A stretch of 64,000 nucleotides of DNA from [Empedobacter] haloabium (GTDB taxonomy: Bacteria > Pseudomonadota > Gammaproteobacteria > Burkholderiales > Burkholderiaceae_D), in the NCBI GenBank assembly GCA_008011715.2, contig CP136508.1:4154001-4218000 (forward strand), written 5' to 3'. Each line of letters begins with the position of its first letter. Position 1 is the stretch's first letter. The notes under the pieces were generated by a model that ran no database searches, was not told the origin of the DNA, and saw only the letters and a list, made by a program, of their open reading frames with translations. Positions 54,073-63,510 of the stretch are shown here, in pieces. The translations under genes and the position numbers were made by a program.

Positions 54073-56778
54073 ATGCATCCCACCAAGAGAACCTTGATGA
54101 GCCTGGCCGTGGCCAGCGCCTGCGCCCTGGCCGCGCTGCCCGCCCATGCTCAAGTTCCAACCCAGGCCGAACCTGCAGGCGACAGCAACGTGACGGCCGG
54201 CGCCTCCGGCGCGCCCGGCAGCACCGTATCGAGCGCCGACCAGATCCCGGAAGTGAAGGTCACCGCGACGCGCTATTCGACGTCGTTGCTGAAAACCCCG
54301 CTGGCGGTGTCCGCCTTCAGCCAGGACCAGCTGACGCGCAAGGGCGCCACCAGCCTGAAGGACCTGGCCGGCGAGATCCCCAACGTCGTCATCCAGAACA
54401 CGGGCCTCGACTCGGCCGTGCAGATCACCATCCGCGGCATCACGTCCACCAATTTCACGGAGACGGGCGACCCGGCGGTGGGCTTCCACGTCGACGGCAT
54501 GTACTCGCCACGGCCGCAAGGCGCGCAGGCGCTGATGTTCGACGTCGACCAGGTCGAGGTGCTGCGCGGTCCGCAGGGCACGCTGTTCGGCCGCAACTCC
54601 ACCGGCGGCAGCGTCAACGTGATCGCCGCCAAGCCTGACTTCTCGGGCAACTACGGCAAGGCCGACATCGACATCGGCAACTACCGCAAGAAGCAGGTCT
54701 CGCTGGTGCAGAACGTCAAGGTCAACGACAAGCTGGCCCTGCGCGGCACCTTCATGAAAGTCACGCGCGACGGCTACGCCAACCAGATGCGTGACCTGTC
54801 GGAAGCGAACGCGCCGCAACTGGGCTGGGTCCCGGACGGCAAGCCGGACGTCGACCAGCGCTTCAACAAGGTGATCGGCAAGGACAAGTACTACACCAAC
54901 CAGGACCAATGGGCCGCGCGGCTGTCCGCGCTGTACAAGATCAGCGACGACCTGACCTTCAAGGCCGCCTACGAGCACTTCCAGGACAACGGCGCCGGCG
55001 GCGCGCCGTTCCGCGACTGCGACGCCTCGGCCGGCACGCGCTACGCCTGCGCCCCCGGCACCGGCAAGTGGGACCTGCTGGTCAACGTGCCGGGCGAGGT
55101 GGACATGCAGATCCGCACCTTGCGCACCGGCCTGTCGTGGACCGTCAATCCGACCACCACGTTCGACTACACGTTCCAGGTGGCGGACCAGAAGCGTTCC
55201 GAGATCACCGACGACGACATGGGCATGCAGCACGCGGCACCGTTCCAGATCAACGGCGCCTACCCCAACACGCCGGACGGCAACTGGGGTACCTGGCCGC
55301 TGACGGACTCGTTCCACCGCACGCTGTCGTCGCGCTACCTGTCCACCGTGCACGAGGCGCAGCTGAAGCAAACGCTGGGCAATGTGCAGTACGTCGCCGG
55401 CCTGTTCTGGATGCACGAACGTAACCGCATCGACTACGAGATGACCAACACGATCCAGAAGCCGTACGGCGACGTCGGCTCGGTGCTGTACCACCAGCCC
55501 AACCGCCAGGTCGATGCCAAGGCCGCGTTCGCGCAGGCCGACTGGAAGTTCATGCCCACCTGGACCGGCACCCTGGGCGCCCGCTACAGCATCGACAGCA
55601 AGGAGGACAAGGGCGGCGAAGTGTACGGCGCCAACTGGAAGGGCGACCCGGCCTACTACAATGGCCTGTACAGCCAGGGCACGCCCGGCACGCCCGGCTT
55701 CCATGTCCATAACGGCACCGACCTAACGGATGCGATGGGCGGCAGCGTCGCCGCCTACCGCCTGTACGGTGCGCCGACCTCGAACGACCACAAGGAAACC
55801 TGGCGCAAGGTGACGTGGCGCGTGGGCCTGCAGAAGCAGATGACGCCGAACCAGATGGCCTATGCCTCCGTCTCGACGGGCTACAAGGCCGGCGGCTTCG
55901 CCGACAAGACCGACAGCTGCAACTACCACAAGTGCGCCGACGGCAAGCCGGGCGTGGTGACGTTCCTGCCGTACGGTCCGGAACAGGTGACGAACTTCGA
56001 ACTGGGCTACAAGGGCAAGTTCCTCGACAACCGCCTGTCGCTGTCGGCCACGGCGTTCTGGATGAAGTACAAGGACATGCAGCTGACCGGCACCTACTTC
56101 ATCAACCAGATCATCCCGGACAATGGCCTGCCCTGCCCGAGCGACCAGCCCAAGTGCGACGTGTACGAAGCCTGGCGCACCATCAACGTGGGCAAGGTGG
56201 ACATCCCGGGCCTGGAACTGGAATGGGACTACCGGCCATGGCGCGGCGCCCGCTTCGGCGGCGGCTTCGCGTACATCAACACCGACGTGCATGACTTCCG
56301 CGAATTCTCCGACGACTACCAGTGCGACATCCGGGTGGAACTGGGCCAGACGCCCTGCCCGCCGGCCTACACGGGCCCGGACAAGGCACTGCAGGGCCGC
56401 CGCCTGTACAACATCGACGGCAACCACCTGCCGAACACGCCGAAGTACCAGGTCAACCTGTCGTTCTCGCAGGAGTTCGCGCTGGACAACGGCTACCGCA
56501 TCACGCCGTACGTGAAGGTGAACTGGCGCGACAAGGCCTACTTCGACCTGCGCAACTCGGAGTTCGACGTGGTCGGCCGCTACCAGAAAGCGTACGCCCT
56601 GACGGATGCCTCGGTGCGGCTCGACACCCCGAACGACAAGTGGCACGCCGAGCTGTACGTGCGCAACCTGGCGGACAAGCACGCCGCGCAGGCGCGGGAA
56701 TCCGTGTTCGGCGGCTTCATGAAGGCGTATTACGTGGAGCCGCGCATGTTCGGGTTCCGGGTGGGCGCCGAGTACTGA
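54073..56778 (+). CDS. TonB-dependent outer-membrane receptor
   Basis: A 901-residue outer-membrane receptor. There is a signal peptide (residues 1-27, ending PAHAQ), a possible TonB box region near PEVKVTATRYS at about 60-70, and a plug domain at about 70-190 (GEIPNVVIQNTGLDSAVQIT, GITSTNFTETGDPAVGFHVD, QVEVLRGPQGTLFGRNSTGG), then a 22-strand barrel ending in the aromatic EPRMFGFRVGAEY. By sequence it looks like the general FecA/iron-complex type, but its place opposite a mannan-degrading operon suggests uptake of oligosaccharides. The substrate stays open. Confidence 0.9.
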   Translation: MHPTKRTLMSLAVASACALAALPAHAQVPTQAEPAGDSNVTAGASGAPGSTVSSADQIPEVKVTATRYSTSLLKTPLAVSAFSQDQLTRKGATSLKDLAGEIPNVVIQNTGLDSAVQITIRGITSTNFTETGDPAVGFHVDGMYSPRPQGAQALMFDVDQVEVLRGPQGTLFGRNSTGGSVNVIAAKPDFSGNYGKADIDIGNYRKKQVSLVQNVKVNDKLALRGTFMKVTRDGYANQMRDLSEANAPQLGWVPDGKPDVDQRFNKVIGKDKYYTNQDQWAARLSALYKISDDLTFKAAYEHFQDNGAGGAPFRDCDASAGTRYACAPGTGKWDLLVNVPGEVDMQIRTLRTGLSWTVNPTTTFDYTFQVADQKRSEITDDDMGMQHAAPFQINGAYPNTPDGNWGTWPLTDSFHRTLSSRYLSTVHEAQLKQTLGNVQYVAGLFWMHERNRIDYEMTNTIQKPYGDVGSVLYHQPNRQVDAKAAFAQADWKFMPTWTGTLGARYSIDSKEDKGGEVYGANWKGDPAYYNGLYSQGTPGTPGFHVHNGTDLTDAMGGSVAAYRLYGAPTSNDHKETWRKVTWRVGLQKQMTPNQMAYASVSTGYKAGGFADKTDSCNYHKCADGKPGVVTFLPYGPEQVTNFELGYKGKFLDNRLSLSATAFWMKYKDMQLTGTYFINQIIPDNGLPCPSDQPKCDVYEAWRTINVGKVDIPGLELEWDYRPWRGARFGGGFAYINTDVHDFREFSDDYQCDIRVELGQTPCPPAYTGPDKALQGRRLYNIDGNHLPNTPKYQVNLSFSQEFALDNGYRITPYVKVNWRDKAYFDLRNSEFDVVGRYQKAYALTDASVRLDTPNDKWHAELYVRNLADKHAAQARESVFGGFMKAYYVEPRMFGFRVGAEY

Positions 56779-56789
56779 ACGTTGACACC

Positions 56790-56841
56790 GGGGACGGGCA
56801 CCGGACCGCGGGCGAAGGCCCGCCGTCCGGTGCCCGTCCCC
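56790..56841. terminator. 24-bp stem hairpin between convergent operons
   Basis: Arms 56790-56813 and 56818-56841 pair with one mismatch around GAAG; the arms begin with GGGGACGGGCACCGGAC. It lies between the ends of the TonB receptor and the CE2 esterase gene and may stop transcription from both sides. It belongs to the same GGGGAC-arm style as the hairpins at 27737 and 44381. Confidence 0.7.
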
Positions 56842-56872
56842 TTGGGTTTCAGCACGCATGGAAAGACCCGCG

Positions 56873-57940
56873 CTACCACCCCATTGCCGCCCGCAACTGC
56901 GGTACCAGGTCCGCCGCCATCGCCGCGTGCTGCGCCCGGGTCGGGTGGGCGTCCACGGCATCGCCGGGATAGTGGCGCGAGACGGCGCTGCTTACCCGCG
57001 CGTCGCCGACCCGGCGGATGGTCTCGTCGATATAAGCGCGCAAGGCCGTCTTCTTCTCGCCGTCCAGGATCGCGCCTTCCGTCAGCACGATGCGCGCGCG
57101 CGGATGGTCGCGCAACAGCGTGCGCACCAGCGCCACGTACTCGCCAACGTAAGCCGCTCGTTCCGGAATGCCCTGATTGAAGTCGTTGGTGCCGATCGCG
57201 CTGACGATCAGGTCCGGCGCATAGCGGCGCTGGTCCCAGGGCTCCGGCCGGGCCGGATCGGCGAGCGCCAGCTCGTACAGGCGCGCCAGGTTGAACTCGT
57301 CGGTGCGGCCGTTCCAGCTGCGCACCAGGCCCCGGCCGCCGTGGCAAACCAGGTGCACCTGCGCTCGCAGCGCGGCGCCCGCCAGCATGCCGTACGACAG
57401 GCGCGGATTCCACCAGACGGGCTGTTTCGGCCCGGGCGGCGAGCGCTCCAGCGCTTCGCCGCAGGTGACCGAGTCGCCCAGGAACATCAGGCGTCGCGCG
57501 GGCAATGACGGCGCCGGCGCGAACCGGCCGTCCGTCGTGAAGCCGCGCAGCGTCACCGTGCCGTGCCACGTCTCCGAGCGGTGCAGGACCTGTACCGTGT
57601 GCAGTCCGGGTTGCGCCGCATCGACCAGCACGTGGCGAGCGCCTTCAGGCGCCACGTGCAGCGTGCGTACGGTGCCGTCGACGATCACGTCCAGCCAGCT
57701 TTTCTCGCCCGTGCTGGCCGCGTCCAGCGCCAGCGTCCTGCCCTCGAAGCGCAGGAACAAGCTGACGCCCGGATAGGCGAAACGCACGGCCCCATCGGCG
57801 GTGTCGGCCATGCGGCCCATGCGCGCCACGCGAGCGTCGCCGGCGGGCACCGTCTCGGTCGCGGTCGCGGCGTCCAGGCAGGCGCCCAGACAAAAAAACG
57901 CGGCCAGGGCCGCGTTCAGTCGATGCGGTATCGGGCGCAT
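56873..57940 (-). CDS. CE2-type acetyl esterase (SGNH hydrolase with N-terminal jelly roll)
   Basis: A 355-residue exported enzyme (signal peptide to about residue 25). An N-terminal beta domain (~30-135, FAYPGVSLFLRFEGRTLALD) precedes an SGNH hydrolase with nucleophile S157 in RLMFLGDSVTCGEAL, the conserved SAIGTNDFNQG block and catalytic D330/H332 in DAVDAHPTRAQH. This two-part layout is that of carbohydrate esterase family 2, which removes acetyl groups from xylan or mannan oligosaccharides. It is the last gene of the minus-strand glycan operon. Confidence 0.82.
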   Translation of the reverse strand: MRPIPHRLNAALAAFFCLGACLDAATATETVPAGDARVARMGRMADTADGAVRFAYPGVSLFLRFEGRTLALDAASTGEKSWLDVIVDGTVRTLHVAPEGARHVLVDAAQPGLHTVQVLHRSETWHGTVTLRGFTTDGRFAPAPSLPARRLMFLGDSVTCGEALERSPPGPKQPVWWNPRLSYGMLAGAALRAQVHLVCHGGRGLVRSWNGRTDEFNLARLYELALADPARPEPWDQRRYAPDLIVSAIGTNDFNQGIPERAAYVGEYVALVRTLLRDHPRARIVLTEGAILDGEKKTALRAYIDETIRRVGDARVSSAVSRHYPGDAVDAHPTRAQHAAMAADLVPQLRAAMGW

Positions 57941-57949
57941 CGCCTTCCC

Positions 57950-58690
57950 TTATTTGAGCAGCCGGGCGATATCGGGCCGCAGCGCGTTCCCCCAGATCCG
58001 GTAGCCCTGTTCGGACAGGTGCAGGTAGTCCGGCATGATGGCCGGCGAAATCGTGCCGTCCGCCTGCACGAACAGGGGGCCGTAGTCGCGGAACAACACG
58101 TCCTTGCCGTCGTCCAGCCGGGCCACGTCGCGATTGAGCTTCGCCACGTTCGAGCGGCGCGGATGGTCCGGCTTCGACTCCACCGGCAGCACCGCGTTCA
58201 GCAGGATCTTCGCATCGGGATAGAGCTGGCGCAGCGACGCGACGACGGAGCTGATGCCATGGAAGACCTGCTCGGGCGCCTCGCCGCACAGGCCGAAGTT
58301 GTTGGTGCCGATTAGCAGCACGACCACTTTCGGGCGCAGCTTGTCCATGCCGCCGTTCTGCAGGCGCCACAGCACGTTGCCCGTGTGATCGCCGCCGATG
58401 CCGAAGTTGGCCGCGCGGTACGAGCCGAAGTGGCTGTCCCACTCGGCTTTCGGCCACCCTTCCGTGATCGAATCGCCCAGGAACAGCACGTCCACATTGC
58501 CCTTGGCCGCCAGCGCCGTCTTGTCCCGGTTGAGCTGGTGCCAGCGCTCGATGGACATCCACGGATACTCCACACTGCGCGGCTCCACCACGTTGGCGCA
58601 CTGGCGCACCTGGCCCGCTGCCGTATCGGCCCATGCCATCCCGGCGGCGCACAAGGTCACCGCCGCCAACGCCCATCCCTTCATCCGCAT
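57950..58690 (-). CDS. SGNH/GDSL-family esterase
   Basis: A 246-residue exported SGNH hydrolase (signal peptide to about residue 21). Block I is DVLFLGDSITEGWPKAEWD with S74, block II is ANFGIGGDHTGNVLWRLQNG, block III is VLLIGTNNFGLCGEAP and block V is MPDYLHLSEQGYRIW with the catalytic Asp/His. This pattern matches PAF-acetylhydrolase-like esterases; in this locus, deacetylation of a polysaccharide is a reasonable inference. GGGAGACAGGC precedes the ATG, and the gene is nine bases upstream of the CE2 gene. Confidence 0.85.
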   Translation of the reverse strand: MRMKGWALAAVTLCAAGMAWADTAAGQVRQCANVVEPRSVEYPWMSIERWHQLNRDKTALAAKGNVDVLFLGDSITEGWPKAEWDSHFGSYRAANFGIGGDHTGNVLWRLQNGGMDKLRPKVVVLLIGTNNFGLCGEAPEQVFHGISSVVASLRQLYPDAKILLNAVLPVESKPDHPRRSNVAKLNRDVARLDDGKDVLFRDYGPLFVQADGTISPAIMPDYLHLSEQGYRIWGNALRPDIARLLK

Positions 58691-58713
58691 GCCTGTCTCC
58701 CGTTTTCTGAAAA

Positions 58714-58726
58714 CGTTATCATAACG
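58714..58726. promoter_or_regulatory. perfect palindrome CGTTAT-C-ATAACG, candidate operator
   Basis: A 13-base dyad that contains the GH27 stop codon and lies 24 bases upstream of the SGNH esterase start. The half-site resembles LacI/GalR-family operators. It could control an internal promoter for the two esterase genes. Confidence 0.5.
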
Positions 58727-59930
58727 CGCCGCGCGGCGTCAGGCGCAGCATCGTCACACTGTGCGGCGCCAGCTTCAGGGTGAGCGGCCGGGCGGTGTCG
58801 CCCGTGTTCCGCTGCCACAGGTCTGTCCAGCGGTACGCGGCTTTTTTGAGGTCCGCCGAACGCTTCGACAGGTCGTCGGACAGCGGCTGCTTGTGCCAGT
58901 CGTAGCTGCGCTCGAGCGCCTGTTCGCCGCGGTTCAGGAACAGCACGGCCCAGTCGTCGCCGGCCAGGGGCTTGATCCACACTTCCAGCGGTCCGTCGGT
59001 GAGCATGCGCAGCGCCTGCACGCCCAACTTGTCCTGGTTGACGGCGATGACGTCCTTGTTGGTCAGCACCTTGCGCACCGCCTCGGGCATCTTGCGCAGA
59101 TCGTTGCCGGAAATGAGCGGCGACGCCAGCATGGCCCACAGCGAGAAGTGCGAGCGGTCTTCCTCCGGGGTCAGGCCGTTGCCCACCTCCAGCATGTCGA
59201 GGTCGTTCCAGTGGCCGGGGCCCGCGTACTTGCGCAGCGCCAGCGACTTGTCGACGATCTTCATCACGCCGAACGTGGACCAGGAGCCCAGCGACACCTC
59301 GCAGTCCCAGCATGCGTAGATGTCGCCGGTCGTGCGCCAGGAATGCCCGACGTCGCGCGCCCAGTCCCACGGCTTGTTGTCGCCCCACTCGCAGATCGAC
59401 AGCAGGATCGGCCGGCCCGCCGCGCGCAGGGCGTCGCGCATCGTCGTGTACGCGCCCTCCGCGTTCAGCCCCTTGGTGTCGCACCAGTCGTACTTGACGT
59501 AGTCGACGCCCCAGGCCGCGTAGGTACGGGCATCCTGGTACTCGTGGCCGCGGCTGCCGGGCCGGCCGCCGCAGGTGGTGGCGCCGGCATCGGAGTACAG
59601 GCCCAGTTTCAGGCCGCGCGCATGCACGTAGTCCGCCAGCGCCTTGATCCCGGATGGGAAGCGCGCCGGGTCGGCCTGGATCGTGCCGTCCTTGTCGCGC
59701 TGGCCGTGCCAGCAGTCGTCGATGTTGATGTACCGGTAGCCGGCTTCCTTCATACCCAGGGCCACCATCGCATCGGCCGTCTCGCGGATCAGCTGTTCGT
59801 TGATCTCGCAGCCGAACTTGTTCCAGCTGTTCCAGCCCATCTGGGGCGTGTCGGCCAGGCCCTCGAATTTCTGCGCGTGGGCAGCGCCGGCCGCCAGCAG
59901 CAGCGCCGTCGCCGTCAGGACCTTCGTCAT
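58719..59930 (-). CDS. GH27 alpha-galactosidase
   Basis: A 403-residue exported enzyme (signal peptide to about residue 19). The GH27 core begins TPQMGWNSWNKFGCEINEQL; the catalytic nucleophile is D148 in VDYVKYDWCDTKG and the acid/base is D203 in SWRTTGDIYACWD. A C-terminal beta domain follows. It should release alpha-1,6-galactose from galactomannan or raffinose-type sugars. The ATG at 59930 overlaps the GH5 stop (ATGA); a longer start would run through GH5 sequence. Confidence 0.94.
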   Translation of the reverse strand: MTKVLTATALLLAAGAAHAQKFEGLADTPQMGWNSWNKFGCEINEQLIRETADAMVALGMKEAGYRYINIDDCWHGQRDKDGTIQADPARFPSGIKALADYVHARGLKLGLYSDAGATTCGGRPGSRGHEYQDARTYAAWGVDYVKYDWCDTKGLNAEGAYTTMRDALRAAGRPILLSICEWGDNKPWDWARDVGHSWRTTGDIYACWDCEVSLGSWSTFGVMKIVDKSLALRKYAGPGHWNDLDMLEVGNGLTPEEDRSHFSLWAMLASPLISGNDLRKMPEAVRKVLTNKDVIAVNQDKLGVQALRMLTDGPLEVWIKPLAGDDWAVLFLNRGEQALERSYDWHKQPLSDDLSKRSADLKKAAYRWTDLWQRNTGDTARPLTLKLAPHSVTMLRLTPRGAL

Positions 59931-61249
59931 TTGCGCTCCAGGCGTTTGAGCTTCGTGGCCGTTTCGCGGATCAGCGCGATGGTGCTGGCGTCGCTGTCGA
60001 ACACGGAGTACAGGCCCTGCTCTTCCTGCGGCGGATCGCCCATCAGGTCGTTGCCTTCCTTCCACCAGTAGTCGGGATTGGCCGCGCGCCCGGCGCCGCC
60101 CCAGGCCCAGAAGTTGAAGCCGGCGATCGGGTCGCCCTTGGCGGCGCGCGTGGTCACCACGTCGAAGACCTCACGGTAGAAGCGGTCGCGCACGGTGGTG
60201 GCTGCCTTGATGTCGAACGAGGCGCCATCGCGGTCCATGCCGAATTCCTCCAGCACGATCGGCTTGCCGACCTTCTGCGCGTAGTCGATGTGCACGTTCA
60301 GGTAATGCCGGCTCTTTTCCAGGGCGCCGTCCCACGTGGCGGCCACGTTCTTCGAGTCGATCCAGCCCCAGTTCTTCGGCCACAGGTGATAGGTCAGGTA
60401 GTCGATGTGTTTGGTGCGGTGCGCCTGCATGAACAGGTCGCCGTCCTGCGCCGAACCGGCCAGCCCTTCGCTACCGCTGCTGACGAGGTGATTGGCATCC
60501 AGGCCGTGGATGTAGGCGGCGGTGCCCGCGATCCAGTCGATATAGACCTGTTTTTCTTCCGGCGTCGCCTTGGCATTGCCCGGACGCGGCTCGTTGGCCA
60601 GCTGCCAGGCCATCACGGTGGCGTCGTCCACATAGCGCTTGCCGGTGATCGTGTTGACGCGCTGGACGATCTTGCGGATCACGTTGCGGTATTCCTGCTG
60701 CGCCTTGTCGTTGCGGTAGAAGCGCACCGTCTTGGCCATGAAGTCCTCGTAGTCCTTGGTGACGTTCGGGTCGAGCGCCTGGCTGCCTTCGAACCAGTTC
60801 AGGTACTGCGTCATGCCGCCCGACCATTGCCAGAAGTTGTTCAGGTAGATCACCGCCGTCATGTCGCGCTTCGCCAGTTCGGCCAGCAGGTAGTCCAGGC
60901 CCGCCAGCAGGTCCTCGTCGTACTGTCCCGGCGCCGCCGTGGTAGCCGGCCGCACCGCGCTCGGCATGTCGGTTTTCTCGGACACGGCCAGCACCCTCAC
61001 ATTGTTGATGCCGACGGCCTTCATCGTGTCGAGCTCCTTGACGAGGCGCGCGCGGTCGCCCACCTTGCCGGCCGCGCCCAGGTAGGCGCCGTACCAGAAG
61101 TTGGCGCCGGCGATGTAGTAGCGCTGGCCGCCACGGACGAAGTGCGTCTTGTCGACCTTGACGAAGGCCGGCTTGCCGGCAGCGGCGGCTTGCGGCGGCA
61201 GTGCGTGCATCAGGAAGAGGCTGGCCGCCAGCGTGATCATTCGTTTCAT
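59927..61249 (-). CDS. GH5 glycoside hydrolase, mannanase-like (GH5_7 type)
   Basis: A 440-residue exported enzyme (signal peptide to about residue 24). It keeps the family-5 glutamates: acid/base E220 in MAWQLANEPRPG and nucleophile E335 in IVLEEFGMDRDG. The N-terminal GANFWYGAYLGAAGKVGDRA and the YHLWPKNWGW region are like those of endo-beta-1,4-mannanases of subfamily 7. It is expected to cut mannan backbones. It overlaps GH3 and GH27 neighbours by four bases each. Confidence 0.88.
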   Translation of the reverse strand: MKRMITLAASLFLMHALPPQAAAAGKPAFVKVDKTHFVRGGQRYYIAGANFWYGAYLGAAGKVGDRARLVKELDTMKAVGINNVRVLAVSEKTDMPSAVRPATTAAPGQYDEDLLAGLDYLLAELAKRDMTAVIYLNNFWQWSGGMTQYLNWFEGSQALDPNVTKDYEDFMAKTVRFYRNDKAQQEYRNVIRKIVQRVNTITGKRYVDDATVMAWQLANEPRPGNAKATPEEKQVYIDWIAGTAAYIHGLDANHLVSSGSEGLAGSAQDGDLFMQAHRTKHIDYLTYHLWPKNWGWIDSKNVAATWDGALEKSRHYLNVHIDYAQKVGKPIVLEEFGMDRDGASFDIKAATTVRDRFYREVFDVVTTRAAKGDPIAGFNFWAWGGAGRAANPDYWWKEGNDLMGDPPQEEQGLYSVFDSDASTIALIRETATKLKRLERK

Positions 61250-63510
61250 GGTTGTCCCTTGTTGGTTGTTAGAGGTTGGCCGGCCAGGTCAAGCACCGTG
61301 GCTGGCAGGTTGATCGTGACGGTTTGCGGCCGCGGGTCGCCGGCATGGCGGGCCAGCAGCACCTTGTAGGCGCCGCCCGCTATTTTCCAGGTCTTGGCGT
61401 TGCCGCGGATGGTGCCGAACAGGCGCGGGTCGATCGTCAGCTCGACGTCGCGCGTGGCGCCGGGTGCCAGGTCCACCTTGTCCCAGCCGGCCAGCCGCTT
61501 CGGTGCTTCCCAGCGGGCGCGGACCGGGGCGACATACAGCTGCGGCACGTCCTTGCCCGCCAGCTGGCCCGTGTTCGCGACCTGGAAGCGCACGCGCACC
61601 TTGCCGTCGACCACGCGCGCGGCCAGGCCGCTGTAGCCGAAGCTCGTGTACGACAGGCCGTAGCCGAACGGGAACAGCGGCTGGTGACCCTTCAGGTCGA
61701 ACCACTTGTAGCCCACCGCCGCACCCTCGTGGTAGTCGACCGCGAAGCGCCGGTCGGGCTGGGCGGGGTCGCCGTCCAGGCGGGGCCGCGGCAGCTGCTG
61801 TTCCGACTGCGGGAAGGTAGCGGGCAGGCGGCCGGACGGATTGACCTCGCCGAACAGCACGCGGGCGATGGCCTCGCCGCCGCGCGTGCCGGGGTACCAG
61901 GCCTCGACGACGCCGGCCACGCGGTCCAGCCACGGCATCAGCACCGGGCCGCTGTTTTCCAGCACGACGGCGGTGCGCGGATTGGCCGCGGCGACCGCGG
62001 CGATCAGTTCGTCCTGCCGGTCCGGCAGCGCCAGCGAGTTGGCATCGAGGGCCTCGCCCACCCACTGCGTGGCGAACACCAGCACCACGTCCGCGTTCGC
62101 CGCCACGCTTGCGGCACGGGCGGGTTCGGTGCCGTCGTCGTACGTCACCGAGCCGGTGCCGGCGCGCGCCTGCATCGCCTTCAGCGGCGAAGACGGGTAG
62201 TACATGACGGGACCGGGCCAGGTGGCCGGCAGCAGGCCGGGCACGGCGTTGCCACCGATCGGGTAGACCAGCGACGAGCCGCCGCCGGCCAGCACGCCCC
62301 TGTCGGCATGACCGCCGACGATGGCGATCTTCATGCCGGGCCGCAGCGGCAGCAGCCGGTCGGCGTTTTTCAGGAGCACGATGCCCTCTTCCGCATCGGC
62401 CTGGGTGACGCGGGCGTGCGCATCGAAATCGATGGCACCGCCTTCCTTGACCGGATGGTCGACGACACCCTTGGCGAACATGGTGCGCAGCACGCGCAGC
62501 GCCAGGTCGTCCAGGCGGCGCGCCGGCACATGGCCGTTCTCCACCGCTTCCGCCAGCGCGGCACCGAAGTAGTTGGACTTGTCGAATTCGCCCCCGGACT
62601 GCTGGTCCAGGCCCGCGTTGGCGGCCGGCACCGTGCTGTGGGTAGCGCCCCAGTCGGACATCACGTAGCCCTTGAAGCCCCAGTCGCGCTTGAGCACTTC
62701 GTCCAGCAGCCAGGGGCTCTCGCAGGCGTATGGCCCGTTGACGCGGTTGTAGGCGCACATGAACGAACCGGCATCGGAGTGCTCCAGCGCGATCTGGAAC
62801 GCCAGCAGGTCGGACATGCGGGCGGCAGCCGGATCGATGCGGGCGTCCAGCTGGAAGCGGCCCGTCTCCTGCGCGTTCAGGGCGAAGTGCTTCAGGGTCG
62901 CGATGACATGGTTCGACTCGATGCCCTTGACCTGCGCGGCCACCATCAGCCCCGCGTGCAGCGGGTCTTCGCCGGCGTATTCGAAGTTGCGGCCGTTGCG
63001 CGGCTCGCGCAGCAGGTTGACGCCGCCCGCCAGCATCACGTTGAAGCCGGAAGCGCGCGCCTCGGCGCCGATCATGCGCCCGCCCTCGTAGGCCAGCTGG
63101 CGGTTCCACGTGGCGGCCGTCGCGATCCCGGCCGGCAGCGCGGTGCGCTCGCGCGGCGTCGTCGTGTACTGCGTCGCCACGCCGATGCCGGCATCCGTTT
63201 CGAACAGGGCCGGCAGGCCCAGGCGCGCGATGCCGGGAATGTAGCCTGCCGAGAACGGCAGCGCCGCCGCGATCTTCCTGCTCTTGCTGGCCGCGTGGTC
63301 GGCACCGAAGTAGCCGTAGGCCCAGTTCAGCTTTTCCTGTTGCGTCATGGCCTGCAGCGCCAGCGCCGCACGCCGGTCCGGATCGAGTGAACGGTCCAGC
63401 CACGGCCGCTGGGCGGGGGCGCCGCCGGCGTCGGCCACGGCAGCCAGCGCCGGCCAGGCCGCCAGCGCCAGCAGGGCGATGCGCGCCGTCGATTTCAACG
63501 GCGTCCTCAT
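61246..63510 (-). CDS. GH3 family beta-glycosidase
   Basis: A 754-residue exported enzyme (signal peptide to about residue 24). The nucleophile is D286 in [16 protein letters not shown]. The (beta/alpha)8 domain is followed by the alpha/beta sandwich ([20 protein letters not shown]) and a fibronectin-III-like C-terminal domain ([20 protein letters not shown]). GH3 enzymes release terminal beta-glucose, xylose or other units; in this locus it may finish gluco- or mannooligosaccharides. The ATG at 63510 overlaps the MFS stop (ATGA). Confidence 0.92.
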   Translation of the reverse strand: MRTPLKSTARIALLALAAWPALAAVADAGGAPAQRPWLDRSLDPDRRAALALQAMTQQEKLNWAYGYFGADHAASKSRKIAAALPFSAGYIPGIARLGLPALFETDAGIGVATQYTTTPRERTALPAGIATAATWNRQLAYEGGRMIGAEARASGFNVMLAGGVNLLREPRNGRNFEYAGEDPLHAGLMVAAQVKGIESNHVIATLKHFALNAQETGRFQLDARIDPAAARMSDLLAFQIALEHSDAGSFMCAYNRVNGPYACESPWLLDEVLKRDWGFKGYVMSDWGATHSTVPAANAGLDQQSGGEFDKSNYFGAALAEAVENGHVPARRLDDLALRVLRTMFAKGVVDHPVKEGGAIDFDAHARVTQADAEEGIVLLKNADRLLPLRPGMKIAIVGGHADRGVLAGGGSSLVYPIGGNAVPGLLPATWPGPVMYYPSSPLKAMQARAGTGSVTYDDGTEPARAASVAANADVVLVFATQWVGEALDANSLALPDRQDELIAAVAAANPRTAVVLENSGPVLMPWLDRVAGVVEAWYPGTRGGEAIARVLFGEVNPSGRLPATFPQSEQQLPRPRLDGDPAQPDRRFAVDYHEGAAVGYKWFDLKGHQPLFPFGYGLSYTSFGYSGLAARVVDGKVRVRFQVANTGQLAGKDVPQLYVAPVRARWEAPKRLAGWDKVDLAPGATRDVELTIDPRLFGTIRGNAKTWKIAGGAYKVLLARHAGDPRPQTVTINLPATVLDLAGQPLTTNKGQP

